DNA of 64,000 nt from Aquilaria yunnanensis (GCA_039654915.1 CM077596.1:56728501-56792500); one strand, 5' to 3'. Positions 46,694-58,624 are shown, counted from the stretch's first letter. Numbers and translations: made by a program. The notes: generated by a model not told the origin, from the sequence alone.

Positions 46694-47379
46694 GATATGC
46701 AAGCAAGAATTTCACAAAATGTTGCAATGAATAACTAAAAAAAAATAAACAAGCAATGATGCAATAATCAAAGAGGCAAATAAATTTAATGCTACTAATA
46801 AGCCTAGTTGCAAAGGCTAGAGTAAACAAACAAAAACCTTTAAAATTTTTTTTTTAAACTTGGACTTATGCAAGGGATTGACTAGCTAAGAACAAAATAT
46901 AAGTGAAGCTAACAATAAAAAATTCAACAACTTAAGGAGGAGTTATCACCTACTACAAAATCAAAGTGGGAGAAATAGGATTCTTTTTTTTTTTTTTGAA
47001 TAAAGCTAACGTCTTTGATCCATGGCCATGGATTCAAAAGAAGCTCCTGCCCACGTAAAAGATGAAACAGCCGCCTACTCCAAGTCCAATTAGTTGCCCA
47101 ATAATTGAAGACCCAAGGCAAGTTGGCTTCTTTCGAACCAAGGAAGACCTAGCTGTGGGTGACGTTGGCAGCCAATAAGTTGTGCGGACTTGGTTGTGCG
47201 TTGCAACCGAAGGAAACAACGCGAACAATGGTGGGAATTGGCTCTCCGATGCCTGTGGGACTCTCTTTCAGCAGCGACAACGAAGGAGTTTCATCAACTT
47301 CTCTTCTTTTTTTTGTTTTTTTGTGTTTCACGTAATGCCAAAGAGAAGAGTGTAGGAATTTTGGCTCTCATACCAAATT
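46694..47379 (-). promoter_or_regulatory. Gypsy 5' leader with primer-binding site
   Basis: Next to the 5' LTR, minus reads TTTGGTATGAGAGCC (47376-47362), one base different from the initiator-Met tRNA complement TGGTATCAGAGC. The rest is an untranslated leader with T- and A-runs. It has no convincing ORF. Confidence 0.8.
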
Positions 47380-47680
47380 TGATGTAAGACAAATAGGCTA
47401 GAATAAAAAAAGGGAACACAAAAGAGAAGAAGAAGAAGAAAATTAGGGGAAGAGAAATCTCTTAATTCAGTAACTTTAAAAAAACTGTCTCTAAAGGTCT
47501 TGTTCCCCTTTTTATAGGAGGGGAAGCATAAAGGAAACAAATAGAAAAGGAAAGAAATAAACTATTAAAATAAACAAATAAATCCAGCGATAAATAGGAG
47601 AGCAAAGAATCCTAATTAAAATTTACTTCCTAATTCTACACCTAAAATAAGTTTGCCTAAAGTCTTTAGGCGCTGCATCA
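47380..47680 (-). mobile_element. 5' LTR of the gypsy element
   Basis: Starts TGATGTAAGACAAAT, ends TTAGGCGCTGCATCA, followed by target duplication GATTT. Compared with the 3' LTR it has many substitutions and a GAA-repeat expansion near 47425-47440. Confidence 0.93.
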
Positions 47681-48379
47681 GATTTATATGTTGTATAGCT
47701 TGAAATTTTATTTGTCATGGACAATTTGATATAAGACAACCGGCATTCATCATGTTATATAAATTCTGTAAAATGCTCAGGAAAGCATTATGTAGCCATA
47801 CCATAGGCATGCGCTGTACTCTTTTGGCTGTTGTGGTCTTTGCTTTCTTCACATGATTGGAACCTGACATGACACTTTTTTTTTTCCCTCTCAGATATGC
47901 CTACCTAGATACTCATGTTGCTGAGCAGAGATTTATGGCCCAACTGATTGGCAGGCACTTCTTGAATCTCCTGGAGAGGTAGCAATAAGTGCTTTCTTTC
48001 TTGGTTGCTGTAGCCTGTAGCTCATGTATGAACCACAACAGGAGGCATAAGGTAGAAGTCAAACTTTTTTGCATGGTGATCAAATTAATTTATTATCTGT
48101 TTTTTAAATATTGAGTGGAAAGTTCTAAGGAAATATCCTGATTAGAGTATCTTTGTTTATTAATTGACCAGGAGTTATAGCTTGTTCAAGAATCAGTCAT
48201 AGCAGCCTTTTTGCATACAATGCTTTAGTTTGTGCTTAATGAGATTTGTGTCATGACCAGTGGCTACAGGTTTTTTCAACTTAGAAAGTTTCTTCTAGTA
48301 TCAGTTTCTTATGACTCAATATTCATGTAATTTTACATATTACCTCAGGTTACAGTGTTATAGCTAGAGGCTTGATATA

Positions 48380-48398
48380 TGTGTGTGTGTGTGTGTGT
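48380..48398. repeat. (TG)n microsatellite
   Basis: About nine TG units at the position where copy A carries (AC)n. Confidence 0.9.
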
Positions 48399-48412
48399 AC
48401 ATATACATATAT

Positions 48413-48960
48413 ATACCTGACATTTTTGTGAGTTCCCTGAATCAACGGAGCATGCTCTCCTAAGTAGTGACGGATCACAGCAGTATGGTTTGGGATTGTG
48501 GATTATCAGATAGATAAGACGAAGATCTCTACCTTTGATGATTGGCTGTATGAATCACTTATTCATTTGGAGGAAGGAGAATAAGGGCAGATGCTGTTGA
48601 AAATTGCATTTCCTTGTTTGTTTTTGTGGTTAGCAAGGAATGAAGCAGTGTTTCAGAAGAAAGTTTTCAATCCTACAGGAGTTATTAACAGAACTAAAGG
48701 TGCAGGAGAGTAATTTTGGTCTTTTGTGAAAGATGAAACTAAACAGCCGACAAACACATGTTCAGAAATGGAGTAAGCCAGATAGAGGGAGAGTGAAAAT
48801 AAACACTGATGGAGCTCGTGATGTGGTAACCGGAGCAGCTGGAAGTGGACTAGAGTGGTTCTGAGAGATGAAGACAGCAGCTTGTTAACTGTGGGGGGAA
48901 CATTTGTTAACACTCACAGGCCTTTGGTGGCAGAGGCCGAGGCATTAAGCGGGCCATCAA
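48413..48960 (+). pseudogene. LINE-type zf-RVT and RNase H remnant (copy B)
   Basis: The paralogue of 31341-31880. It keeps the SKINTDGA-equivalent region with a stop and continues further than copy A, with LRDEDSSLLTVGGTFVN and PLVAEAEAL (about 48855-48945), the next RNase H strands with the conserved AEA-AL motif. Frameshifts and stops are frequent, so it is not functional. Confidence 0.55.
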
Positions 48961-49141
48961 AAGTAAGATTCAGGAGGCATTTGTTATAGGGGCACTCACA
49001 GGAGGCTGAATGCCTTGGATGGTCAAGCCTATTCTTCAAGATGGCCGGAAACTGGTGACAATTTTTCAAGCATGCAGAGAACCTTTCCTACATGTTTAGC
49101 TTTTGGAAATTTAAAAATTCAAAGCCTTTTGTGTCAAGGTA

Positions 49142-49440
49142 AAGCTGGTATCTCAACAATGACTACTGTTAGCTATGAAGCACATGCAGATCCAGCTTCC
49201 TCTCCAAAAGAACAAATATGAACTTTTAACCAAAGAGAGCAAATCTTTGGTCATTGTGCCTTGTTTTCGCAACAAAGCTTTATCAACAAGCAGGTCGGTC
49301 ATTGTGAAATTTTGCTATGCGCCAAACTCAGCTGGTATCTCAACAATGGCTACTGTTAGTCATGAAACAGATGCAGATCCTACTTCCTCTCCGAAAGAAC
49401 CAATACCGGATGAAGTTTTAACCAAAGAGGGCAAATCTAC
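49142..49440 (+). repeat. Two direct copies of a coding-like segment
   Basis: Copies at about 49142-49245 and 49331-49440 (offset 189 bp) share GCTGGTATCTCAACAATG, then ACTGTTAG, GATGCAGATCC- and TTCCTCTCC-AAAGAAC-like text. Translated, both give AGISTMxTVS ... ADPxSSPKEx, with the right copy open to EVLTKEGKS. Differences fall partly in third positions. The protein is not recognised. Copy A of the locus lacks this whole stretch. Confidence 0.6.
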
Positions 49441-49883
49441 TCCCTGCTTGGTTTGTTGTTGCTGGTATGCATGTACTATTTCCACCAGAAAAGGTGAGCT
49501 GTGCACCTTCATTTTCTTCCCCCAGAATTGGCTAAACAATGGCATCTGCCTGCTGCATCACTACTATATCTATATGGATTTGCTGCTGTGACTTGATTGA
49601 GAAGCATCCCATCATCACAAGCATCATTCGTGTACTTCAAGTCTGCATAAAAGAGATCAACAAGCAGATCGGTCATTGTGATCCCAGTATCATCTAATCG
49701 CACTTATAGCATTATTGTTTGGCAAGTGTTTCCATGTATAAATAATACAATATTACAGGCAATTACACATGTATGTCATCATTCCAATTTGACTCAGATT
49801 TGCGAATACTACACAAGTTTTCTTCCAGGCTCATGATTAATTGCAAGCAAGCTTCTTCTAGTACCTGTACATGGAATTCCTAG

Positions 49884-51062
49884 CTACTTGGCATATGGGG
49901 GCATAACCCACACGCCCCCGATGAGACATTGTTCGGAAACCTCACTGCCGAAGAGATGATCGAAACGGACTTTTCTGACACCATATATCTTTCTCTATGC
50001 AACTGAGACGACCGTCGTATTTTAGCACGTAAATCCTCCCAGCCAGTGCCGCCATACGCCCTGTCGCTGTCACTGAGATGGGCAAACAATCGTCAGAAAG
50101 AAACAGAACACGGTCACCCAACCTGTCCTGCTCCACCCAAGCAACCTGGCCTGGATCGAACTTGAAAATCCTTATGCTTCCATTTGTCCCATATTGGAAT
50201 CGGTAGGCCAGCAAAAGCTCTGTACCAGATTCCAGTAAGCAGTCACCGTTTAGTAGGAAAAGAGGATCAAACATCCTCTCTCTCTGCATCTATCAGCAAG
50301 TTCCAGGAATTGTCGGCAGGACAGAAAGCCCCCAAGCTTCCATCAGTGAATAAACAGTACAACATCTGATGCTGTTCCATATAGACAATGCTTCTCAGCC
50401 AGACTTCCTTGTCTTGTCGGAATTTGCACGCGAACACATGCTTCTTCCATTTACGATCGCCCGGGCGGCATGTCCAGATCAATAGGTCCTTGCTGAATTC
50501 GAGGTTCGTAGTTCACCCCAAAGACGACGCATTCGGGAGAGTCAGGACTGCAGGAGAAAGTGGAATAGCGATAAAGTCGACCGTTGCCTTCCCGGGGCGG
50601 CAGGTCGAGTATCTTCATCCTCTTCCCGCGAGCGAAAGGGTTCCAGAAGAAGTAATTCAAGTGTCTGAAGTCCCATCGCGCATCCTCCATCAGTAACCAG
50701 CCCAGCTTTGATGCCGCAGGCCTGAGCTCGTAGCAGCCCGGTAATTTCTTCCCACGCGCACAGGCCGTGATCACGCAAGGCTTGTTGCACACGAGACGTG
50801 ACTGGTAGAGCTTGCTCAGGCCTGCGCTCAGAAGCCATGGCGGCTCAACCTCAGGCGGGTGCAGGAGATTGCTGGATTGGAGGTTCCAGCTCTTGCAAAC
50901 GGCGGTGAGGCTATGAGCATCGAAGATATCCAAATACTGCTTAGCGATGAGTTGAAGAACATCGGCCGGAAGATTTGGCCATTGTGAACCGGATTTGGAC
51001 GCCCTTCCGGCGGCCTTCTTTGCTGCGGTACTGCTTTTGATGTATTTGCCCTTCGCAACCAT
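49884..51062 (-). pseudogene. F-box/DUF295 pseudogene, paralogue of the intact gene
   Basis: Same start (MVAKGKYIKS at 51062), F-box and DUF295 repeats as the gene at 31990-33177, but with at least three frame changes. One extra base lies near 50495 (CGAATTCAGC against CGCATCAGC), a second shift near 50278-50285 (GCAGAGAGAGG against GCATGGGGG) and a third near 49985-49995. Only about 190 residues (F-box and first repeats) would be made from the first frame. The end aligns to MPPYAK and a TAG at 49884-49886. Overall similarity to the intact copy remains high, so loss of function is fairly recent or follows from relaxed selection. Confidence 0.9.
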
Positions 51063-51289
51063 CCTTGTATTCAAGTTGAGAATATTTTGTGATTAATAAT
51101 AATCTGATTCCGGAAACGTATATGAATGCACGTTGCTTGCCCACCAAGATATGATATATTGCTAGGGATAAGAATTCCAAATTGTCTACGACTTCCTTGG
51201 ATTCCTCGGACTAGGAATCCTAGACCCAGTAGATTTTACAATTATCTTTCTAGCTAATACTTTTTAGGAAGATCTTTTCTCTATAATAC

Positions 51290-53900
51290 AAAAAGAAAAG
51301 TAATTAGCATGTTTAATTCACTATGGTTGATGATATATACACCCCCGCAGCTTTTTTAGCTTCTCCTTGTTTATATATCTATATCTATATTTATACCTAT
51401 ATCTATACATTATATTATATTATATTATATTATAAATATGTTAAAATATTGAATACCTTTTTTATCCTTATATTATAAGTTATTTTGTTCCTTTAATGAA
51501 ACATAATTTTGTTGGTAGCTTTGTCTATTTAATTGGAGTTATATTAGAACTAAAACATTAAAAGGAACCTTTAAATTGCCATTAAATTTTATTTTTCATT
51601 ACAAACTTACCTCCCTTAATTCTATATTATAGAATCAAGTATTGTATGCAATTTTTTTATGTTAGTCTTACCCTTAATGGCTAAACTCTTAGATTGCCAC
51701 TAAAGTTTTTCTTTTTGCATCAAACATACAACCCTTGGTTTTGTACTACTATAAGATAATACCTCAAGTACAATAAATATTTTATAAAATTTAAAATTTT
51801 AACTTAGCATTTCAAAAACTTTTAGAGCTATAAATCTTTTTTTATTTGAATAAAAGATTTAAAAAAATGGTAAAATTCATGCTAAAGTTTCTACCACTAG
51901 ATATTTTATAAAACTTAAAAATTTCATAGTACATATTGTACCCAACCAAAAGTTGTTACATAATAAGTGTATACATTGTACACAATAACTATTTCATATG
52001 TGGAAAACATTGATAATGCAAGAGTTTATTTAATTGTAAAAAAATTATTTTCCAGTTCAAATATGTAAGAGAGAAATTATCAGATAGTTTAAAATAGTTT
52101 TAAAAAAATTAATGTTACATAGACATAATTATTCTAAGTTAATAGACTTCATCCAATCAAGGGACTGATATGAAATATTTGCAAAGTTTAGAACCAAAAG
52201 GAAATATTAATAGGTTAAGAACGATAATGAAGCATAAATTAAAGGTGAGTGACTATCTACAAAATTTACTTTATTTTTTACATTAGCAATTTTTTTTAAC
52301 TCGGATAAAAATATAGTACTATATTTTTTATTTCAAATAAAAACTAATGGTATATTTAACATTAAGTTGTGCTTTATTTTTTTTATATCTATGACGTCTG
52401 CTTTCTTTTATTTATTTCTTTCTTTTTTCTATTTATGCGTTTGTGTTTTTTGATGTATTTATTAAAAATTTTAAATTTTGAGATATATTATTAAATATTA
52501 TTTATTTTATTAACAAAAATTTTCAATGCACTTTTAATGTTTAATATGTTAAATAAATTTACACTATTTACATGCTTTATTTACGTTTGAAAGATATTAT
52601 ATACACATGTGCATGCACACACGCACACTAGTGCTACTTGCTAAGAAAAAAAATTTGTGTTTTAATATTAAAAGGGATGACGATGTGGGAAAAATTTTTC
52701 TCAACATTTTAAAACACTAGATAATATAAAAAAATGTGCTGCTAAAGTTTACCTTTTTATAATATATGCAACTAATTCTAGGAGCCAAGAAAGTTTATTT
52801 CTTAAAATTTTCCAGAATGACCCTTGCTATAATTATAATATTTTCATTTTTTTTATAATAGGTGCTTGAGTCATATTTGAATTATATAACTATTCTAAGA
52901 TGAAATTTCAGATAAACAAACAACAATACGGCTAAGTAAAGCTAAGGTAAAATGTTACAAAGTTCATTTTTTTCATGTTTTTTTTATATATTTTTTATGA
53001 CTTAAAAATTTTATTTTTATTAATTTAGTATCTAACTTACCATATGTATGTATGTATGTATGTATGTGTGTCTGCATGCATGCATGTATGTGTTTATCAA
53101 TTTGGTGTCACAATGCACAAGCTTATATATGTCAATGGCGACGTCGGGTTGACATTGCCAATGAATGAAGAGTGGAAAACTCCAAAGACCGGAGCTTGCA
53201 ACGCAAAAATCGTATAAAGCGATGCCAAATTGGCATCACAATGTGTATGATTTCCTACTTTGAGGAGGAGTTGTGGTGCGTACATACTTAAGGGTTTACG
53301 GGGAGGATAAAAAATCTGCAGAGCAAGGTTGGAGGCGCAACGGCGCAAAAGGCTCCACGAGGAGCGCAAAATTGAAGAGATTCATTCTTCTTCTTCCTTT
53401 TTCAATTTCTTTTCAATGTTAGAATTTTATTAGATGATTATTTTGAAGCTTTCTTTAATGATGTTTAACAGCTAAATTCCTTTACTCTCTTAGAGGACAC
53501 GAATATCCTGTTGATATTTTAATGTATATTTAATTTTTATTTTCAATCTTCATCTATTTATTAATCTTTTCTTGTGATTAATGAAACTCTTTGGTCAGGG
53601 GTTTATTCTTGATATGAGTTTTTCTTTGAAAGAAGAAACTTATGTTAGAAGATAAGAAAAAAATTGGCTAGATCAACTTAAAGATTGAAAGATCTAAGTA
53701 TCTAGAAGGCTAAATAGACGAAATTGAATATAGAATCCTCTAGTTTTAGGCAAGGATAAAAATTACTAATAAAATTAGAAGAGCTTAGGATACTTTGCGA
53801 GAGAGAGAGGAAATTAGACAATAGTAAATTCTTATGAAACTAGACTTCTCAAGTTATAATATATATATTTTATTCACAATTTTTGCTTCAACCAATCGAC
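51290..53900. other. AT-rich intergenic DNA
   Basis: No gene is seen. The first 670 bp match 7500-8160. A diverged reverse copy of the AT-rich family lies at about 52690-52905. A (TATG)n microsatellite is at 53041-53068. A less AT-rich block at 53095-53400 (91-codon frame on minus) has no recognisable protein and may be a transposon fragment. Confidence 0.45.
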
Positions 53901-56160
53901 ACAGTTTATTTCTCAACTTTCAAACTCATTCAAAGCATGCTATTTCAGTGATATCTTGCAAAAATCAACATAACTTCTTGCTTATGCCTTCAAATTAAAT
54001 TTCATTTCTTTTACATTAAAGTAGACTCATAGAACTTTCTAATGATATATTAAAATCCTAGATTCCAGTCATATTTTAGCATATAACCAACCAAAATATC
54101 TTAATTTATTACTGAAATTCCTTAAACCATAGTGGTGCATGAAAATTTCCAATCCTTATCAATTTTCTCATAATCTAATCCATTTTAATTATCAAGATGC
54201 TCCCTTACCTTGGTCTTTCACCTTTATGAGCATTTGATAATCATCATTTCTCAAGACCAAAACCCCCAAAATATTACAAAAGTCATTTTTATTTGCTTAG
54301 TTCTCTCTAATTGGTTTAGTATATTTTTGCCTATATCTTTGGATTACTCGACTAAGGCCAAGAAAATGAATTTCTATTTTATATTTCTAGTGATTTATTT
54401 GCATACTTAAGTGCCTTAGAAGTTGTGAATCATTGTTGGTTTTTGTTTTGGTATTTGTACTGTTAATTTGGATAGGTATGTTGACATTGAATTCTTTGTT
54501 ATTGTTTTTACATGAGAATTCTTTTACAAATTAATAAAAGTAAATATTTTTGATAAGGGAAGAAAAGTAAAAATTTTAAAAAATTATATATTGAAAAACA
54601 CATTTTGTATCCCTTTGTCACTACAAAAACAAATATTTGAAATAGCTACAAAAAAAAAAAATCCTTCTTGAAATGTTTACCAACATGCCATACACCGATA
54701 ACCACAAATTAAGTGGGGTGGGTCATGGATCAATCCATAAGGGAATGGACTTGGTTGTGGATTGATCCAAACAGGAGTGGAGCAATCGTGGATTGCTCCA
54801 TGAAGAGGATCAGCCTGCTTCATGCCCATCCCTAGATAGGATGATGGAGAGAAGATAAAAGTTAGACAGTATCAAGACTAGATAAGATGATCTACCCCTA
54901 GGAGAGTGCTTTGTCTCATTGATTTTTGTTAGGTTCTCAAGTTATCAGTTAGTTAGAATTTAGTCTAGTTCAAGTAATAACTTATAATTAGTTATATTTA
55001 ATTAGTATTTTTTTTATTTTTATTTACAACTTAATTATGTTAATCAATTCAATTCCATTTCAATTCTTATTTAAATTCATTCTTGCACATTTTAGCTAAG
55101 TTTAGCTTATTTGCTTAGTCCCTGTGGAGACAATACTCTAATATTCATCACTATATTAAAACTTGACAATACTAGCCACTCCACTTCTAGGCCCTCAATC
55201 CTTTTCGGCCTTTCAATCTTTATTCCTCAATTTGTAGTGTATTGAGTCAGACTTGGCTCTTTGTCCAAGCATGGTCAAACATCGTTCTATAATCCTATAT
55301 CAATAATGCCAGCTTGATATAAAAAATGTCATGAGTGGTTACAGGGACATGAGTGGACATTTAGGGTTCAACTTCTGCTTCTATCACTGTTCTCATAATG
55401 TCAATAATGTTAGCTCTATAGCTTTTCTGGTTTCTTATTTCAATATTCCTCATTTCTTCTAACTAGGAAGTGCCCCTTACTCTATACCAAAAAAGCAGTC
55501 ATTTCTCATTCCTCATTCCCACTAACTATAAATTACTTTCTTACATATACCTTGTCTAATTAAAGAAAATAACTTAGATACACGTATGCATTTGTACACT
55601 TTTTCTTCTAGGCTCATCTATTAATTACAAGCAATAAAGTAAATTACATGAATGATTCCTAACCTTTAATTATAATTTTATTTTAGTCCTTATTCTTTAA
55701 TAATTGTTTTGTTTTTTTGTCATAAACCTATTAAAAACTTTTTTTTCTACTCCTAGATCTATTAATAAGGTTTCATTTTCGTCCCCATTGAACAAAATTT
55801 TTTAAGTCAAAGTATTTGTCTGATAATAATTTTTTAGATCATGATATAAATAATTTGGAAAGTGTCTTACAATAAATTAATTGATATAATATTTTTTATA
55901 GTTAATGAACAATTTAAATTACTTTTTTTCTCCTTGTAAATTGAACTTATTGCATTCAGAAAGAAAAAAAACTAATAATTTAGATTGCCTATTGAATGTC
56001 AAAAACTTATTAAACAGTTAATAGTTTTAATTTACTAGAAGAAAGTCACCAAATTTTAAAGTTAAATTTTAAAAGATTGTATTAGATAGTTATTCTAAAT
56101 TTATGATTTCATTTGATGATGGGCCAAAAGAAAACAATATTAATAGATTTGTGACCAAAA
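53901..56160. other. AT-rich intergenic DNA, partly LTR-like
   Basis: No gene is seen. About 54690-55190 contains AGTCCCTGTGGAGACAATAC, similar to the CCCTGTGG-tail text common at the U5 end of plant gypsy LTRs (Athila/Tat), so an old LTR is possible. About 54720-54810 repeats GGATCAATCC / GGATTGATCC in both directions. Confidence 0.35.
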
Positions 56161-56169
56161 TAAAACATT

Positions 56170-56279
56170 TAATAGATTAGGGATTTTCAAATGAAATTGG
56201 TTTGAGGTAAAAAAGATATAAAAATAAAAATTAAGTTATTTTGGATTAAGTTGACTTAAATTAAAATGAATTAGCTCTA
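56170..56279. mobile_element. MITE half, copy 4a
   Basis: CAAATGAAATTGGTTTGAGG ... AAGTTGACTTAAATTAAAAT ends in GAATTAGCTCTAA, matching the right half of the foldback MITE at 36740-37065. The left half is absent. Confidence 0.6.
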
Positions 56280-56397
56280 AATTAGAACAATAATTAAAGA
56301 TTAAGGATCATTCAGAGAATTTAATCACAAGCAAGGTTCTTCTTGCATACATGGAATTCTTACCTAGCTTATGGGGCATATCCCAAATGTCCAAGAT

Positions 56398-56648
56398 ACA
56401 GCTTAACTTAAATCAAAATAGTTATTTTAGTTTTTACATCTTTTTGGCTCCAGACCAATTTTATTTGAAATATAATATTACTTAACTGTGATAATTTATT
56501 AATTGTAAAATTTTTATGATATTAATAAATTTTTATAAATTTTTCTTATTTTAGGTATTAAAAAAACTCATAAAAATTTAATAACATGTAAAAATTTTAT
56601 TTTGAATGAATTATTATATTTATATAATTTTGATTTTCAACTAAAAAT
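56398..56648. mobile_element. MITE remnant, copy 4b
   Basis: CAGCTTAACTTAAATCAAAA ... TTTTTACATCTTTTTGGCTC and the following AT-rich text match the left and middle part of the foldback MITE family. The terminal GAGCCAATT is eroded and the right end is missing. Confidence 0.55.
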
Positions 56649-56679
56649 AAGTGACCAGAGCATTGAAATAAGGCCTGGA

Positions 56680-58155
56680 TCAATAATTCATCTCCCAAAT
56701 TTTGCTAACTTGGACACTTAACAATTTAACTATGACTTAGGCCAACTTAGCCTTTAAACTTTGTAAACTGGGACACATAAACCCTTCTAACCAAGGTTGT
56801 CAAGATCAGAATCCTACTTAGGATCATTTTTTGCCATGTAAGATTGAAATCGTAAGATCGGATCATATATCGTAAGATCGTACAAAAAATTTAAAATTTC
56901 TTGTCTAAATAATATAATTTATATAAAAGATCAATTATATTAGAAACTCAAGTAAAATTTAAGTGTCATGGCAATGATACAACATAATTATTGATACAAT
57001 ACAAGTAAAATTCAAGCTTTAATAGAGTATACATCAACATAATCAATAAAATCATCAACACAAGTTAGAAAGAAATTCATGAACAAACATATTATTGGTA
57101 AATAAAAAAAAGTACAATGTCCATAATTTAAATATTCAGCAATTAACTTCCAATAAATTTAAAATGTATAATGATTTTTTTACAGTAAGTAAAAGATTCA
57201 AAATTAGTAGTTTTTTCTTCCTAAATGAAATAAGTTCAACTTACAAAGAAGAAAAACTGGTAATTTGAATGTCAATTAACTATAAAAAATATTATTATAT
57301 ATATTAAATTTACAGTAAGACAGTTGCCGAATAATTTAAATTACGCTTTAAAATTTTTTTATTACATAGTTACCTTAAATTAACAAATTTCTTCTAATTG
57401 GGGACCAAAATGAAATGTTTTTAATGAATTTAAAACCAAAATAGAACGTTTTTAATAGGTTTAGGATTTAAATAGAACATTTAATAGACTAGAGATGAAA
57501 ATAGAATAAAAATTAAATGTTATGGACCATTCATGCAATTTACCTCCAACAAAAATCAATACTGGGTAGGACCGGTAGGATCTTTCGATCTTACAATTCT
57601 AAAATTCTAGTCGCGGTCCTACCACGATCCTACTATGTTTTCGATCCTACAATATTTTGACAATGCTTTCTATATTAAGATCATAGGATTGTACGATTTC
57701 ACAATTAGGATCGCGATTTTAATAACCTTGCTTCTAACTTCTAATAGATGGAAATGTTCTTTCCAAGGGACTTAAATGACAATAACATTGAATAAGGAGA
57801 CCAAACTTGATATTTTAACATATTACTATTTAAGAGGCTATCTTTCTCCGCAACTTCGTATGCAGGAGGTCGGAGAGTTCCTTAGAAAACTGAGAGCATC
57901 CTCAGCATGACAATTAGAGCTGTGGAGGAAGATGACCTCTCAAACAACAATATACTAAAGTATCAAATTTGGCTTCCTTGTTCAATGTTATTATCATTTA
58001 AACCTCTAAAAAACCAAAAAGAATATTTTCATTAGTTAGAGGGGCTACGTGTCCCAGTTTACAAAGTTTGAGGCTGATTTGCCCTAATTCATAGTTTAAG
58101 AGGTTAAATGTCCTATTCACGAAAGTTTGGGGATTGAATTATGGATTTTTTCCTA
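56680..58155. mobile_element. Long-TIR non-autonomous element (MULE-like), interrupted
   Basis: The left text (TCAATAATTCATCTCCC ... TTTGTAAACTGGGACAC) and right text (reverse complement TCCATAATTCAATCCCC ... TTTGTAAACTGGGACAC) form inverted repeats of about 130 bp. The exact ends and target duplication could not be fixed. A hAT-type element sits inside it (56792-57730). Its right end lies under 500 bp from the PPR start codon. Confidence 0.65.
56792..57730. mobile_element. hAT-type non-autonomous element with 8 bp target duplication
   Basis: The ends CAAGGTTGTCAAGATC and (reverse complement) CAAGGTTATTAAAATC are flanked by identical CTTCTAAC (56784-56791 and 57731-57738), the 8 bp duplication expected of hAT transposons. 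The 939 bp interior is AT-rich, has subterminal GATCCTAC/GATCTTAC-type repeats in both orientations, and has no ORF. Confidence 0.87.
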
Positions 58156-58624
58156 GAAGCAAAGTGGTGGGGATGATGCGCGATGCCATAGACTGGCTGA
58201 GGTGAGAGCGAGAAATAGAGAGCGACGACGATGGTTAACGGATGCGAAGCTGCCGAGGGCACGCAACGGTGGAGAACAGAAAGTTGACAAGAGACCAAAG
58301 AAGAAGAAATATAGAAATTGAGTAAGAACCGCTCGAGAGCTCTTGCTGGCTTGAATAGGTACGAGTCTCGAGAGGTTCCTATAACTCCCAGTCAGTCAAT
58401 TCCGGCTCATTTCCGGTCAGTCTGTATAGGCTACTCCTTCACGAGCTCAATACAAGAAGATTTACCTGTTTATGTGTCTCTCTGCTCAATCTCAATCTTT
58501 TCTCCTTTCGTTTGTATTTTGTTTGGATTGATACGTCAAGAGACGGGGCACTCGGAATGCGTAAGCTATAGTTAGATTCTGAATTTGTATTGCTTTAAGT
58601 TTTTGGTTAATTGTGTTCAAAGCG
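58156..58624 (+). promoter_or_regulatory. Upstream region of the PPR gene
   Basis: GC-richer DNA between the transposon end and the PPR start probably holds the promoter and 5' UTR. It contains short frames on both strands (58113-58298 minus, 58318-58575 plus) without recognisable products. No TATA box was confidently assigned. Confidence 0.4.

Larger units (their letters stand above)
41648..47680 (-). mobile_element. Complete Ty3/gypsy chromovirus with both LTRs and GATTT target duplication
   Basis: It is flanked by GATTT (41643-41647 and 47681-47685). LTRs of 290 and 301 bp start TGATGTA and end GCATCA. Internal order on minus is PBS, gag, protease, RT, RNase H, integrase, chromodomain, PPT. 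Short LTRs and the chromodomain point to a Reina- or Galadriel-like chromovirus. The flanking DNA rejoins exactly as in copy A of the duplicated locus, which proves the empty site. Stops in gag-pol and visible LTR differences show it is an old, inactive copy. Confidence 0.95.
40885..51960. repeat. Duplicated F-box locus, copy B, with gypsy insertion
   Basis: The block is collinear with copy A (29862-33395) apart from a 6 kb gypsy element at 41648-47680 and two segments missing from A. Its right flank (51115-51960) extends beyond the match with A and instead matches the orphan copy at 7333-8160. The F-box gene in it is a pseudogene. Confidence 0.87.

Noticed and set aside
47034..47331. Short minus frames in the gypsy leader
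   Set aside because: They overlap each other in different phases and lie between the PBS and gag; no homology visible.
53097..53369. 90-codon minus frame in a less AT-rich block
   Set aside because: No recognisable domain, no gene context; it is more likely a transposon fragment.
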